DNA from: Rhodanobacteraceae bacterium
GTDB taxonomy: Bacteria; Pseudomonadota; Gammaproteobacteria; Xanthomonadales; SZUA-5
Direction: 5' to 3'
DNA length: 64,000 bases
Assembly: GCA_016717705.1 (NCBI GenBank)
Contig: JADKFD010000027.1
Coordinates: 5,172 to 69,171, forward strand
The notes beneath the pieces are model-generated. The model saw only the letters and a program-made list of their open reading frames with translations, searched no databases and was not told the origin of the DNA. Of the stretch, positions 56,222-64,000 are shown piece after piece. The first letter of the stretch is position 1, and every line of letters begins with the position of its first letter. Position numbers and translations under genes: made by a program.

Positions 56222-58363
56222 ATGTCCGCCAATACCCGCCGCTGGCTGCTGCTGGCGCTGATCGCCGGCGCGATCGTCGCCTTCTTTGCTTTCGATCTGC
56301 ACCATCTGCTGACGCTGGACGCGCTGCGCGCGCAGCGCACGGCGTTGTCCGCGACCATCGCCGCACAGCCAGTCTTGAGCGCGGGGATCTACTTTGCCGT
56401 CTACGTGGTCGTCACCGCGCTGTCCTTGCCCGCGGCAGCGCTGCTGACCCTGGCCGGCGGCGCCTTGTTCGGCTTTGGTCCGGGACTGCTGCTGGTGTCC
56501 TTTGCCAGCACCATCGGCGCCACGCTGGCCATGTTGATGGCGCGCACGCTGGCGCGCGATGCGGTGCAGGCGCGCTTCGGCGACAAGCTCAAGGGCATCA
56601 ACGACGGCCTCGTGCGCGAGGGCGCCTTTTACCTGTTCGCGCTGCGCCTGGTGCCGGCGTTCCCGTTCGTTCTGGTCAATCTGGCGATGGGCCTGACGCG
56701 GCTGCCAGCGCGCACCTATTTCTGGGTCAGTCAACTCGGCATGCTGCCGGCCACCGCTGTATTCGTGTACGCCGGCACCGAGATCGGCCAGCTGAGCTCG
56801 CTCCAGGGATTGATTTCGCCGGGCTTGCTCGGCGCTTTTGCGCTGCTCGGCTTGCTGCCGCTGATCACCAAGAAGATCCTCGACGCCTTGCGTGCGCGGC
56901 GCGTCTACCAGGGCCACCAGCGGCCGAAAAGCTACGACTACAACCTGATCGCCATCGGCGCCGGCTCGGCCGGGCTGGTCACGACTTACATTGGTGCCGC
57001 GGTGAAGGCCAAGGTCGCGCTGATCGAACGCCACAAGATGGGCGGCGATTGCCTCAACACCGGCTGCGTGCCGAGCAAGGCGCTGATCCGCACCGCGCGA
57101 CTGCTCGCCGATGCGCGCCGCGCGTCGGATTTCGGCGTCAAGGCGCTGCATGCCGAGTTCGACTTCGCCGCGGCGATGGAGCGCGTGCAGCGCGTCATCG
57201 CCAAGGTCGAGCCGCACGATTCGGTCGAACGCTACCAGGGCCTGGGCGTCGATTGCATCAGCGGTGACGCGCGGCTGGTCGACCCGTGGACCGTCGAAGT
57301 CGGCGGGCGCCGCCTGACCGCGCGCAGCATCGTCATTGCCACCGGCGCGCGACCCACCGTACCCAAGCTGCCCGGCATCGAGACGGTCGACTACCTCACC
57401 TCGGACACGGTGTGGAACATCCGCGTGCAGCCCAAACGGCTGCTGGTGCTCGGCGGCGGGCCGATCGGCTGCGAACTCGGTCAGTGCTTTGCGCGATTGG
57501 GTAGTCAGGTCACGATCGTGCAGCGCCCGTCGCGGCTATTGCCGAAGGAAGACCCCGATGCCAGCGCCGCAGTGCAAGCCGCCTTCGAGCACGATGGCAT
57601 CACGTTGGCGCTCGGAAGCGAAGCGATCCGGGTCGAGAAGGACGGCGACGGCGGCCGACTGATCGTGCGCCAGCACGGTCAGGAACGCGCCATCGAATTC
57701 GATCGACTACTGCTGGCACTCGGGCGCACCGCCAACGTCAGTGGCTTTGGTCTGGAAGAGCTGGGTGTGCGCGTATCCGCCAAAGGCACCGTCGAGGCCG
57801 ATCCGCTGATGCGCACGACGATGCCGAACATCTATGTCTGCGGCGATGTCACCGGCCCGTTCCAGTTCACCCACGTCGCAGCGCACCAGGCCTGGTACGC
57901 CGCAGTCAATGCCTTGTTCGGGCCGTTCTGGACCTTCAAAGTCGACTACCGGGTGATTCCGTGGGCGACCTTTACCGATCCCGAAGTGGCGCGCGTCGGC
58001 CTGTCGGAAACCGAGGCCGCCGCCCAGGGCATTCCCTTCGAAGTCACCCGTTACGGCCTCGACGATCTGGACCGCGCGATCGCCGACAGCCACGACGAAG
58101 GTTACGTCAAGGTGCTGACGGTGCCCGGCAAGGACACGATCCTCGGCGCCACCATCGTCGGCGCCCACGCCGGCGATCTGCTCGCCGAGTTCGTGCTGGC
58201 GATGCGCCATGGCCTGGGCTTGCGCAAGATCCTCGGCACCATCCACAGCTACCCGACGATGATGGAAGCCAACAAGTACGCCGCCGGCAACTGGGCGCGC
58301 GCCCACGCACCGGCCGGCGCACTCAAGTGGCTGGCGAAGTTCCACGCGTGGCGGCGCGGCTGA
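56222..58363 (+). CDS. TVP38/TMEM64 membrane domain fused to a class I flavin disulfide reductase
   Basis: 713 residues. The first part (about 1-230) is a TVP38/DedA-like membrane domain (VVVTALSLPAAALLTLAGGALFGFGPGLLLVSFASTIGATLAML, FALRLVPAFPFVLVNLAMGLTRL). From about 238 a pyridine nucleotide-disulfide oxidoreductase follows: FAD motif IAIGAGSAGL, redox pair in GGDCLNTGCVPSK (about 276/281), NAD motif VLGGGPIGCELGQCFARLG, and C-terminal interface HSYPTMMEANKYAAGNW. There is no mercury-binding HMA domain and no C-terminal vicinal cysteines, so it is not MerA. A membrane-tethered reductase of unknown substrate is inferred. Confidence 0.9.
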   Translation: MSANTRRWLLLALIAGAIVAFFAFDLHHLLTLDALRAQRTALSATIAAQPVLSAGIYFAVYVVVTALSLPAAALLTLAGGALFGFGPGLLLVSFASTIGATLAMLMARTLARDAVQARFGDKLKGINDGLVREGAFYLFALRLVPAFPFVLVNLAMGLTRLPARTYFWVSQLGMLPATAVFVYAGTEIGQLSSLQGLISPGLLGAFALLGLLPLITKKILDALRARRVYQGHQRPKSYDYNLIAIGAGSAGLVTTYIGAAVKAKVALIERHKMGGDCLNTGCVPSKALIRTARLLADARRASDFGVKALHAEFDFAAAMERVQRVIAKVEPHDSVERYQGLGVDCISGDARLVDPWTVEVGGRRLTARSIVIATGARPTVPKLPGIETVDYLTSDTVWNIRVQPKRLLVLGGGPIGCELGQCFARLGSQVTIVQRPSRLLPKEDPDASAAVQAAFEHDGITLALGSEAIRVEKDGDGGRLIVRQHGQERAIEFDRLLLALGRTANVSGFGLEELGVRVSAKGTVEADPLMRTTMPNIYVCGDVTGPFQFTHVAAHQAWYAAVNALFGPFWTFKVDYRVIPWATFTDPEVARVGLSETEAAAQGIPFEVTRYGLDDLDRAIADSHDEGYVKVLTVPGKDTILGATIVGAHAGDLLAEFVLAMRHGLGLRKILGTIHSYPTMMEANKYAAGNWARAHAPAGALKWLAKFHAWRRG

Positions 58364-58369
58364 GCGCTT

Positions 58370-58400
58370 CTCTGTGTGAGCGGGTTTACCCCGCGAGTTT
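58370..58400. repeat. Single family B unit
   Basis: TGTGTGAGCGGGTTTACCCC followed by GCGAG, directly 3' of the fusion gene. The next 100 bases encode only a 23-codon open stretch (58411-58482) of no recognised family. Confidence 0.55.
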
Positions 58401-58505
58401 CTGGCCGGCAATGGCGAAGAACTTGCGGGAAGATCTTGGCGCAGGCGATATTGCATTTCAGTACCAGAAACGGCACTCTTAGGCACTGCAAAGTACTGAT
58501 ATCGA

Positions 58506-58781
58506 TTGCGTGTGGACAACATCCTGACAGTAGCTGAACTCAAGCGGCGCGGAATGGCGGCCATCGAAGAAGGCTTGCAACGTGGCCCTTTGCGCATCGT
58601 CAAGCGCAACCGGTCGGCCGCGGTAGTGCTCTCCGAGGACGACTATCGGCGCCTCACTGGCGTCCAGCCGACGGGCGTGCGCGGATTGAGCGCCCTGCAG
58701 TGGTTGTTGACGCAGTCCGCCTCCGGCTCACGCAGCAAGGAAGATATCGATCGCGTGCTCGCAGACGAGCGCAGTTGGTGA
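58506..58781 (+). CDS. Antitoxin-like protein of a PIN toxin-antitoxin pair
   Basis: About 91 residues (a GTG at 58512 is an alternative to the TTG at 58506). TVAELKRRGMAAIEEGLQRGPLRIVKRNRSAAVVLSEDDYRRL has the shape of a Phd/YefM-type antitoxin: a DNA-binding N-terminus that restricts prevent-host-death-like promoters, then an unstructured tail that would wrap the toxin (SRSKEDIDRVLADERSW). It overlaps the toxin gene by 4 nt (GTGA). Confidence 0.8.
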   Translation: MRVDNILTVAELKRRGMAAIEEGLQRGPLRIVKRNRSAAVVLSEDDYRRLTGVQPTGVRGLSALQWLLTQSASGSRSKEDIDRVLADERSW

Positions 58782-59188
58782 TCGCTTTCCTGGATGCGAG
58801 TGCCCTCATCTACCAGATCGAAGGTGCGCCGCCTTTTGCCGCGTCGATGCGCGCCCGCTTGGCCGAAATGGCCAGTCGCCACCCGGACCTTCGCGTGGCA
58901 GTGAGCCGATTGACCTGGCTGGAGTGCCGCGTCGGGCCGATGAAACACAACGACGGATCGCTGCTGGGGCGATATGACGACTTCTTCGAGCGTGCCGACC
59001 TGATCTTTGTCGAACTGACGCGCGACGTCGTTGAACTCGCCGCTGCAGTACGCGTGCGTCATGGCCTGCGAACGCCCGATGCACTGCAAGCGGCCTGCTG
59101 CCTGCAACTTGGGTCGGCACACGCAATGCTGACCGGCGATGCGGCATTCCAGCGCGTTGCCGGGTTGAATGTCGTTCTGCTTGCCTGA
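58778..59188 (+). CDS. PIN-domain ribonuclease toxin
   Basis: 136 residues starting with GTG. The acidic PIN active-site residues are visible: Asp in IAFLDASALIYQIEG, Glu in RLTWLECRVGPM, Asp in GLRTPDALQAACCLQLGS, and a late Asp in LTGDAAFQRV. VapC-like toxins of this fold cut tRNA or rRNA. It is translationally coupled to the antitoxin gene. Confidence 0.9.
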   Translation: MIAFLDASALIYQIEGAPPFAASMRARLAEMASRHPDLRVAVSRLTWLECRVGPMKHNDGSLLGRYDDFFERADLIFVELTRDVVELAAAVRVRHGLRTPDALQAACCLQLGSAHAMLTGDAAFQRVAGLNVVLLA

Positions 59189-59199
59189 GGGTCGGCGAC

Positions 59200-62100
59200 T
59201 TAGCGGCTCGGAACGCCACACCCACCAATTCGAGCCAGCATCTGACTGCCGCTCAGCCCAGCATGTTCAGCGGCCAGCTCGCCGCTGTCGAAGCGATAGT
59301 CCATGCGCAGCTGGTCGCAACCCTGGAAGTGAAACTCGGCCGTGCCGATCGGGAACAGGTTGCCGCTGGCGGCGCGGTCGAGCTCGCCGCCAATCACGCG
59401 CAGGATGGGCACGCTGACAACCCCGTCCCGAGCGTTGGCCAGGGTACCCTGAAGCACCAGCCAGTCCTGCGCGTCGCTGTCGTTCGGTGGAGTCATCGGG
59501 TCGTAGCTGAACCACGCGGCGAACAGCAAGCCGGCTTGCGCCGAGTCGGCCGGCACCACTTCCAGCATCAAACCCTGGCCCGAACTGGCCGGATCGAACC
59601 ATGCGCCGGACTGCCGGGTAGTGAATCCGCCAGCGTCGGCCACCGCCAGCGTGGGTGGCTGCAATACACCGTCCGAGTCGCGACAGCGGTGCACGCGCGC
59701 GCCGATGCGCACGAGCGGCATGCTGCCGGCGCGGCCCTGCTCCACACCGGTGTTGAAGCGATAGCTCAGGGTGGCACGATCGCAATCGGCGAAGCGCAGT
59801 TGCGCCGAGCCAACCGCTTCGGCCTGGGTGATCGGCGGCGCCGCAAATTGGCCGCCGCGGTTGCGCAGGATCTGCAGCTCGACCAGCGGCGAATCCTGGT
59901 TGGTGCTGCCCTGCAGCGAGTACCAGCGTGCCGCCGACTGATCCTCCAACGCGCCGCCGGTGGCGAAGGTGAACCACGGCGCGAACAGCGTGCGCGACTC
60001 AGGCAGCCAGGTCAGCACGAAGCCCTCGCCGCTGGTCGCCGGCGCATACCAGGCACCGCTGATGCCAGCCTGACCGGACGGCAGGTTGGCACCGGCGCGC
60101 AGGTTCACGCTCAGCGCATCCAGGCGGCGCCCGCTCGGTTGCTCGTAGACATTCGCCAGCACGCGATAGTCGTCCGCCGGTGCCGTCAGGCTGTGCGGTT
60201 GCACCCAACACTGGCTGCCGCCGCAAGGCAGCGTACGCTGCTCGAGCGCCGCGCCGGTCGTGTCATCGAAGAGTTGCATCCGCAGCGCGCCAGTGGCGCG
60301 CGCGCTGACCAGCACCGCATGTCGCGCGGGAACCACGGCGACATCGGCCAGCGCGTAGCGATCCAGCGCCAGATCGCGCTGCCAGTCGATGCGGCTGCCA
60401 TCCAGGGGCACGCTCAGCAGGCGCGCGTTCCCCGAGGAACTGGCTGCGGCGTCGGTCAGATTGCCCAGCGCCAGCAACAAGTGCTGCGACGAGAGCGTCT
60501 TGTGCAGGGTCCACCCGCCGCCCGCGTAGGAGGTGCCCAGATTGCCGGCAAGGACATCGTTGCCGCTGGCGGCATCCAGCGCGTACAGGTCGAGCGCATG
60601 CGTCCATCGGTCGAGGACCCGCGATTGCACGCGAAACAGACGCCCATTCAGCGGCCAGAATTCTTCCGGGTGCGCAGTCAGGGCATGGGTGCGTACCTGC
60701 TCGTCCTGTGCGTCCAGCCATGCCGCAACGATCTGACCGGTGGGCGCCACACTTCCTACCAGCGCCAGCGACTCGCCGCGCAAGAGATCGCTGCGCAGCT
60801 GCGGGCTGCCCCGCAGAGTGGTGTAGGTGGGCAGCGCAACCGGGGCACGTTCACTGCCGGTCGCCAGATTGCGCCGCCGCAGCACCAGTGCGCCGTTCGC
60901 ATCACGATCCAGCAGCGCCAGTTCGCCGTTGGCGTAGCTGCCCCAGGCAGCGGGAAACTGCGGTGGGAAGTTGTGCTCGAAGCGCACCAGGCCCGTCGCC
61001 CGGTCCAGGCAACGCAGGGGCACAGGTGTGGACATCGGACGCTCGTCGAACACGCACACCTGCGCGCCGACGACCTGCACGGCCTGGTCGGACCAGGCAA
61101 GGTCGCGCAGCGCCTCGGCGGCGAACTTGCGCTGCCACAGCAACTGGCCCTGATCGTCGATCCTCGCCAACAGATAGTCCGCACCGCTGGCAAACCCGGC
61201 ATAGCGTTCACCCTGTGCGCGATATTCGCCCAGCAGGTTGGACGACAGCTGCGGCGCGCCGGGTGCGATCGTCAACGCGGTCTGCGTGCCGTCGCTGGCC
61301 ACGCGATAAAGTCGGTCCCTGCTGCGCAGCAGCCAGCCGCCGGCGGGCAGGGCATCGATCTCGTCGGCGCCTTGCAGGCTGAGCGAGCGCTCGTCGATCA
61401 GCGTACCGCTGGGCGACAGGGTGAGCAGACGCAGCGGCGCATCTGCGTTCGATGCATCGCGCAGGATCAACTGCACGCGGCCGTCGGCGCCGATCGACGC
61501 GCCACAAGCGCGCGCCTGTGGAATGCAGCGCCGGTCGTCCGGCAGCCGGTAGCGGGCGCGCACCACGAATGCCGAATCGAGCAGCAGCAAACCATCGCCA
61601 ACGCTGGGGCCCGATCCGACGATCACGGTCCATCCGGAGTCCGCGACCAGCAGGCCGTCGTCCTTCCACCTCAAACTGCGGGTCGATCTGGCGCCACTGC
61701 GCGCTTCCGGACGGGTCCAGCTGCGCCAGCCAGATGCCCGCGACGAGGAAATCGTCGCCGACTGCAACGAGCTTGCCATCGGCCGTGGCGGCGATCTGTT
61801 CGATTTCCACTTGCGCCCAATCGGCGGGCGACTGCCACTGGCGCGCCACGCTGCCATCGGCACGCACCTCAGCCACCAGCGCCTGGCGCTGGTTGTCGCG
61901 CTGGCGTACCCGCCGAACCACACCGATTCGCTGCCGGGGACAGCGAGCACCGTCGAGGTGCCGACGAAGCCAGCGATCGCCGGGACGCCCGGAGATCACG
62001 CCCAGCCGCGTCGCGGCGACCAGGCGCACGCTGCCCGACGCGGGCGATCTCCCATCCAGACGGCGCCAGACGTCGTGGTTGCGAAGCTCGCAGTAGCTCG

Positions 62101-62516
62101 ACCCCGGTGGATAGAGGTCATGTGCTGAAACGCAGCGTGCCGCTGGCGGAAAAGCGCCAGATGCCGCAGAAAAACTCGGTGCCGAGCAACAAGCCATCGG
62201 ATTGCGGACGCAGCAGCGGAATCTCGCCGGTCGCCTCCCATTCGTCCCTTTCGGGCATGAACTGGCGCGACAGCAAGCGGCTGTCCGCCGCATAGTGATC
62301 GATGCTGGTCAGCGCGGCCTTGTGCTCGACGACCAGCCAGTAACTGCCATCGGCGCCAACCGCGATCTGCAGCGCAGCCGGCGGCGCGGAATCATCGATG
62401 ACCACCGGGTGCACGCTGTCCCAGGCCTGCAGGGGACTGGTCAGGGTCCACACCAGGCAGAAGCTGCCGAGCGCAAGGATGTGCGGATGCGGCGTTTTGC
62501 GGCTCCGCGTCTGCAC
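59200..62516 (-). pseudogene. Large secreted propeller-like protein with tandem C-terminal repeats, N-terminus frameshifted
   Basis: From about 61660 down to 59200 the frame is open for about 820 residues. There are repeated DRxG/WQR..-type blades resembling a PQQ/quinoprotein beta-propeller. Two C-terminal repeats of about 135 residues follow, each opening SGAW[YF].PA[ST]SG[EQ]G and ending near a Cys. Upstream, homologous-looking sequence hops between three frames at about 61660, 61880, 61960 and 62115. A likely signal peptide (HILALGSFCLVWTLTSPLQA) follows a GTG at 62516; the true start is uncertain. It is either a decayed gene or a badly resolved consensus. Function is unknown; export is inferred. 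Confidence 0.6.
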
Positions 62517-62649
62517 AAGGGGGGCAATCTGGCAAAGGGATGCTTCGATCAAAGTGGAAAACCCGGTAAATCCGGCCACGTTGGCTCCAGCTATAGCCTC
62601 GTCGGCCACAGGCAACAACGCGCGGCTCCTACATTCAATCACAAAGTGG

Positions 62650-63180
62650 CCTCAACCCAGGTGTAGGAGCGCACGCGCGAAATCTTCCACCCCATCCACC
62701 TCACCCCACCACGGCGTTCGAGCCTCGAACGCCGAACCACTCCGCGCGCAGCTCCCAGTCCATCGCGCCGCCAGATGGCGCTGCACGGGCGTTGCCCAGC
62801 AGGTAGCGGCCGACGTCAATGACGTGCTACTCCGAGCGCGAAACAATCGCGCTGCCAAGGGCCGCGGTCTGACCGGTGACGTCCGCCGCACCGCTGCTTT
62901 CGCCCGCGCCTCACGACCGATAACGATTCAACTCCAGTGAGTCGAATCAGCCACGTGCCAGTGATCGGGCATCCAAGACCCACACCTGATTGGGCGCACA
63001 GCCGAATCGACGGATCTGTCGGCGCTTCCCAGGTATTGGGCAGCGGCTTCTTTGGCGAAGCAGGGTATTCGATCAGCGGTGCAGGTCGTCACCAGATATA
63101 GCTGACCTGGAATCGAGACACGCCGCGGCGCAGGGCGATATGGCCCAATTTCGGGCTTGAGTAATGACGCGTTCATGAAA
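62650..63180 (-). pseudogene. Remnant of a REP-associated tyrosine transposase (RAYT)
   Basis: Reading on the minus strand, PRRVSIPGQLYLVTTCTADRIPCFAKEAAA and then the hallmark MPDHWH (the HxH motif of Y1 transposases) match RAYT proteins. The segment between them is shortened, and stops and frame changes follow. A tail resembling the RAYT end (GRYLLGNARAA...) appears near 62800. It is flanked by family A REP units at 62662 and 63262, as expected for a RAYT. It is clearly non-functional in this form. Confidence 0.7.
62662..62685. repeat. Family A REP unit (left of RAYT remnant)
   Basis: GTGTAGGAGCGCACGCGCG, a diverged family A unit just 3' of the RAYT remnant. A second weak half (GCGCGGCTCCTACATTC) lies near 62615. 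Confidence 0.55.
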
Positions 63181-63235
63181 GATGCCCAAAGCATAAGTAC
63201 GACGAGGCGTCGGCGAATCAACGAATCCCTGATTT

Positions 63236-63294
63236 TCGTGTAGGAAAATTCCTACACGAGAAGCATCGCGCGCGAGCGCGCTCCTACAATTCTT
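63236..63294. repeat. Short hairpin plus family A REP unit (right of RAYT remnant)
   Basis: TCGTGTAGGAA and TTCCTACACGA form a perfect short hairpin at 63236-63260. It is followed by GCATCGCGCGCGAGCGCGCT and CCTACAAT, a family A unit. Confidence 0.7.
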
Positions 63295-63700
63295 GCGTAG
63301 ATTCTCGGCATTTGCTGGGGATTGGGCGCGCGCGAAAAAAAACCCCGCCGTATCTGAGAAACTTGCCGCGCTGTTTTTTTTTTTTTCAGCGGCCCAGTCC
63401 TTCGATATCACCCGATAGCCGGGCTCGGATCCCCGTCCGGCATCCACGCGCCCATTGCAGGCACTGGTGGGCGGTCGAAAAACCCGTACCCCTCACTGAT
63501 CATGCCCAGAGTTCCTCGCTCTCGCAACGATTGGATGGCTTGCGTCACCGGGTAGGCTGCCCACTTGGACCCGCGCGGATCCCAGCACCGCAGCAGTTTT
63601 TGCGGAAAAAAAAAACCCCCCGTTGACCGCCTTGGAGCTGGTGTTCCCCCCCCTGCCGAGCTTCCCCCAGTGATGCGCGTGCCGGGGAAAAAAAACCCGG
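63295..63700. other. Non-coding stretch rich in homopolymer steps
   Basis: About 400 bases without a credible gene. It holds a T13-14 run near 63367 and three G-A(8-10)-C(3-6) steps (near 63338, 63604 and 63684), plus C8 near 63648. The only open frames read through these runs as GFFF peptides. I see no motif that explains it; read quality is suspect. Confidence 0.5.
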
Positions 63701-64000
63701 TCATGCCCGCTTTTCTTTATGCTGCAGCCATGCGTACATGCGCAGCCGGCGGATCTCGGCCACCAGGAAGGCGCTGGCGATGCCGCCGAATACCAGCGCG
63801 AAGAATCCGAACACGGTCGGCAGCAGCCATTGTTCGACGAAGCTGTCGATACGCCCAAGTGCCGGCTCCTCCGGCCGGTACAGCACCGCCACGCGCTCGC
63901 CGATGTCATAGCCGCGGCTCGACGAGCGCACATTGCCGCTGATCTGAAAGCGCTCCCCGCTGCCGCCCTCCGGCGCCGGGATGCTGTACTGCACCAGCGG
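63701..64000 (-). CDS. DUF3592-domain membrane protein (5' end outside the window)
   Basis: The last 99 or so codons of a gene entering from the right edge. GYDIGERVAVLYRPEEPALGRIDSF is the usual DUF3592 strand pair, followed by a transmembrane helix (LLPTVFGFFALVFGGIASAFLVAEI) and a basic tail ending QHKEKRA. The N-terminal part lies beyond position 64000. Function is unknown. Confidence 0.8.
   Translation of the reverse strand, partial: PLVQYSIPAPEGGSGERFQISGNVRSSSRGYDIGERVAVLYRPEEPALGRIDSFVEQWLLPTVFGFFALVFGGIASAFLVAEIRRLRMYAWLQHKEKRA

Noticed and set aside
56222..58363. Mercuric reductase (merA)
   Set aside because: No HMA domain, no C-terminal cysteine pair and no mer genes around; only the general flavin disulfide reductase fold is supported.
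58411..58482. A 23-codon open stretch between the fusion gene and the antitoxin
   Set aside because: Too short, no ribosome-binding site, no recognisable similarity; it may be a gene remnant but nothing supports it.
59263..62295. A 1010-codon plus-strand frame opposite the secreted protein
   Set aside because: The minus strand carries signal-peptide-like, propeller and repeated C-terminal sequence; the plus frame has none.

Overview
The window is high-GC chromosomal DNA of a gammaproteobacterium, most likely Xanthomonadales/Lysobacterales-like. Evidence for this: an Entner-Doudoroff block (zwf-pgl-edd-glk), a GyrB with the large C-terminal insertion of gammaproteobacteria, dnaA-dnaN-recF-gyrB synteny at the origin, Pseudomonas-type parS sites, and intergenic space filled with REP/REPIN repeats. 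The genus cannot be fixed from sequence alone.

Layout: 0.2-5.6 kb, glucose catabolism on the minus strand (zwf, pgl, edd, glk). 5.8-7.6 kb, two small membrane-protein genes (DUF2238, UPF0114) and a PspB-like gene. 7.8-10.5 kb, PEP carboxylase. 10.7-18.1 kb, a frameshifted secreted TIG protein, a SWIM/SNF2 helicase, a frameshifted DUF4124 protein, a LOG-family hydrolase and mutM. 18.3-22.6 kb, ETF-ubiquinone oxidoreductase, a SPOR protein and argS. 22.9-25.4 kb, the ferrous iron uptake genes feoA-feoB behind a Fur-box candidate. 25.5-31.3 kb, DUF6445, an esterase, transaldolase, a sterol-desaturase-like enzyme, a Crp-type regulator, Cdd1 and a WYL regulator. 31.5-38.2 kb, the replication origin cluster. 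38.4-45.4 kb, an S8 protease, an L,D-transpeptidase, an RluE-type pseudouridine synthase, an unusual membrane protein and GspF. 45.8-50.7 kb, folE with a BLUF photoreceptor, then a DesT/FabR-like regulator facing a reductase-desaturase pair. 50.7-54.1 kb, a Ser/Thr kinase and its ECF sigma factor. 54.2-64 kb, an ion channel, an e(P4)-type phosphatase, a TVP38-flavoprotein fusion, a PIN toxin-antitoxin pair, a decayed secreted beta-propeller-like protein, a dead REP transposase (RAYT) and a partial DUF3592 gene at the right edge.

The most unusual content is non-coding. Besides classic REP pairs (one inserted in frame inside pgl), five classes of long inverted repeats have arms that are themselves short tandem repeats with a 6-9 bp period. 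Two loci 45 kb apart share identical perfect 26-bp arms around unrelated loops. Three parS palindromes lie in or next to recF.

Caution: about eleven single-base frameshifts and two G28-29 runs occur, partly clustered together. This points to local assembly weakness, so the broken genes should be re-read from raw data before being called pseudogenes.
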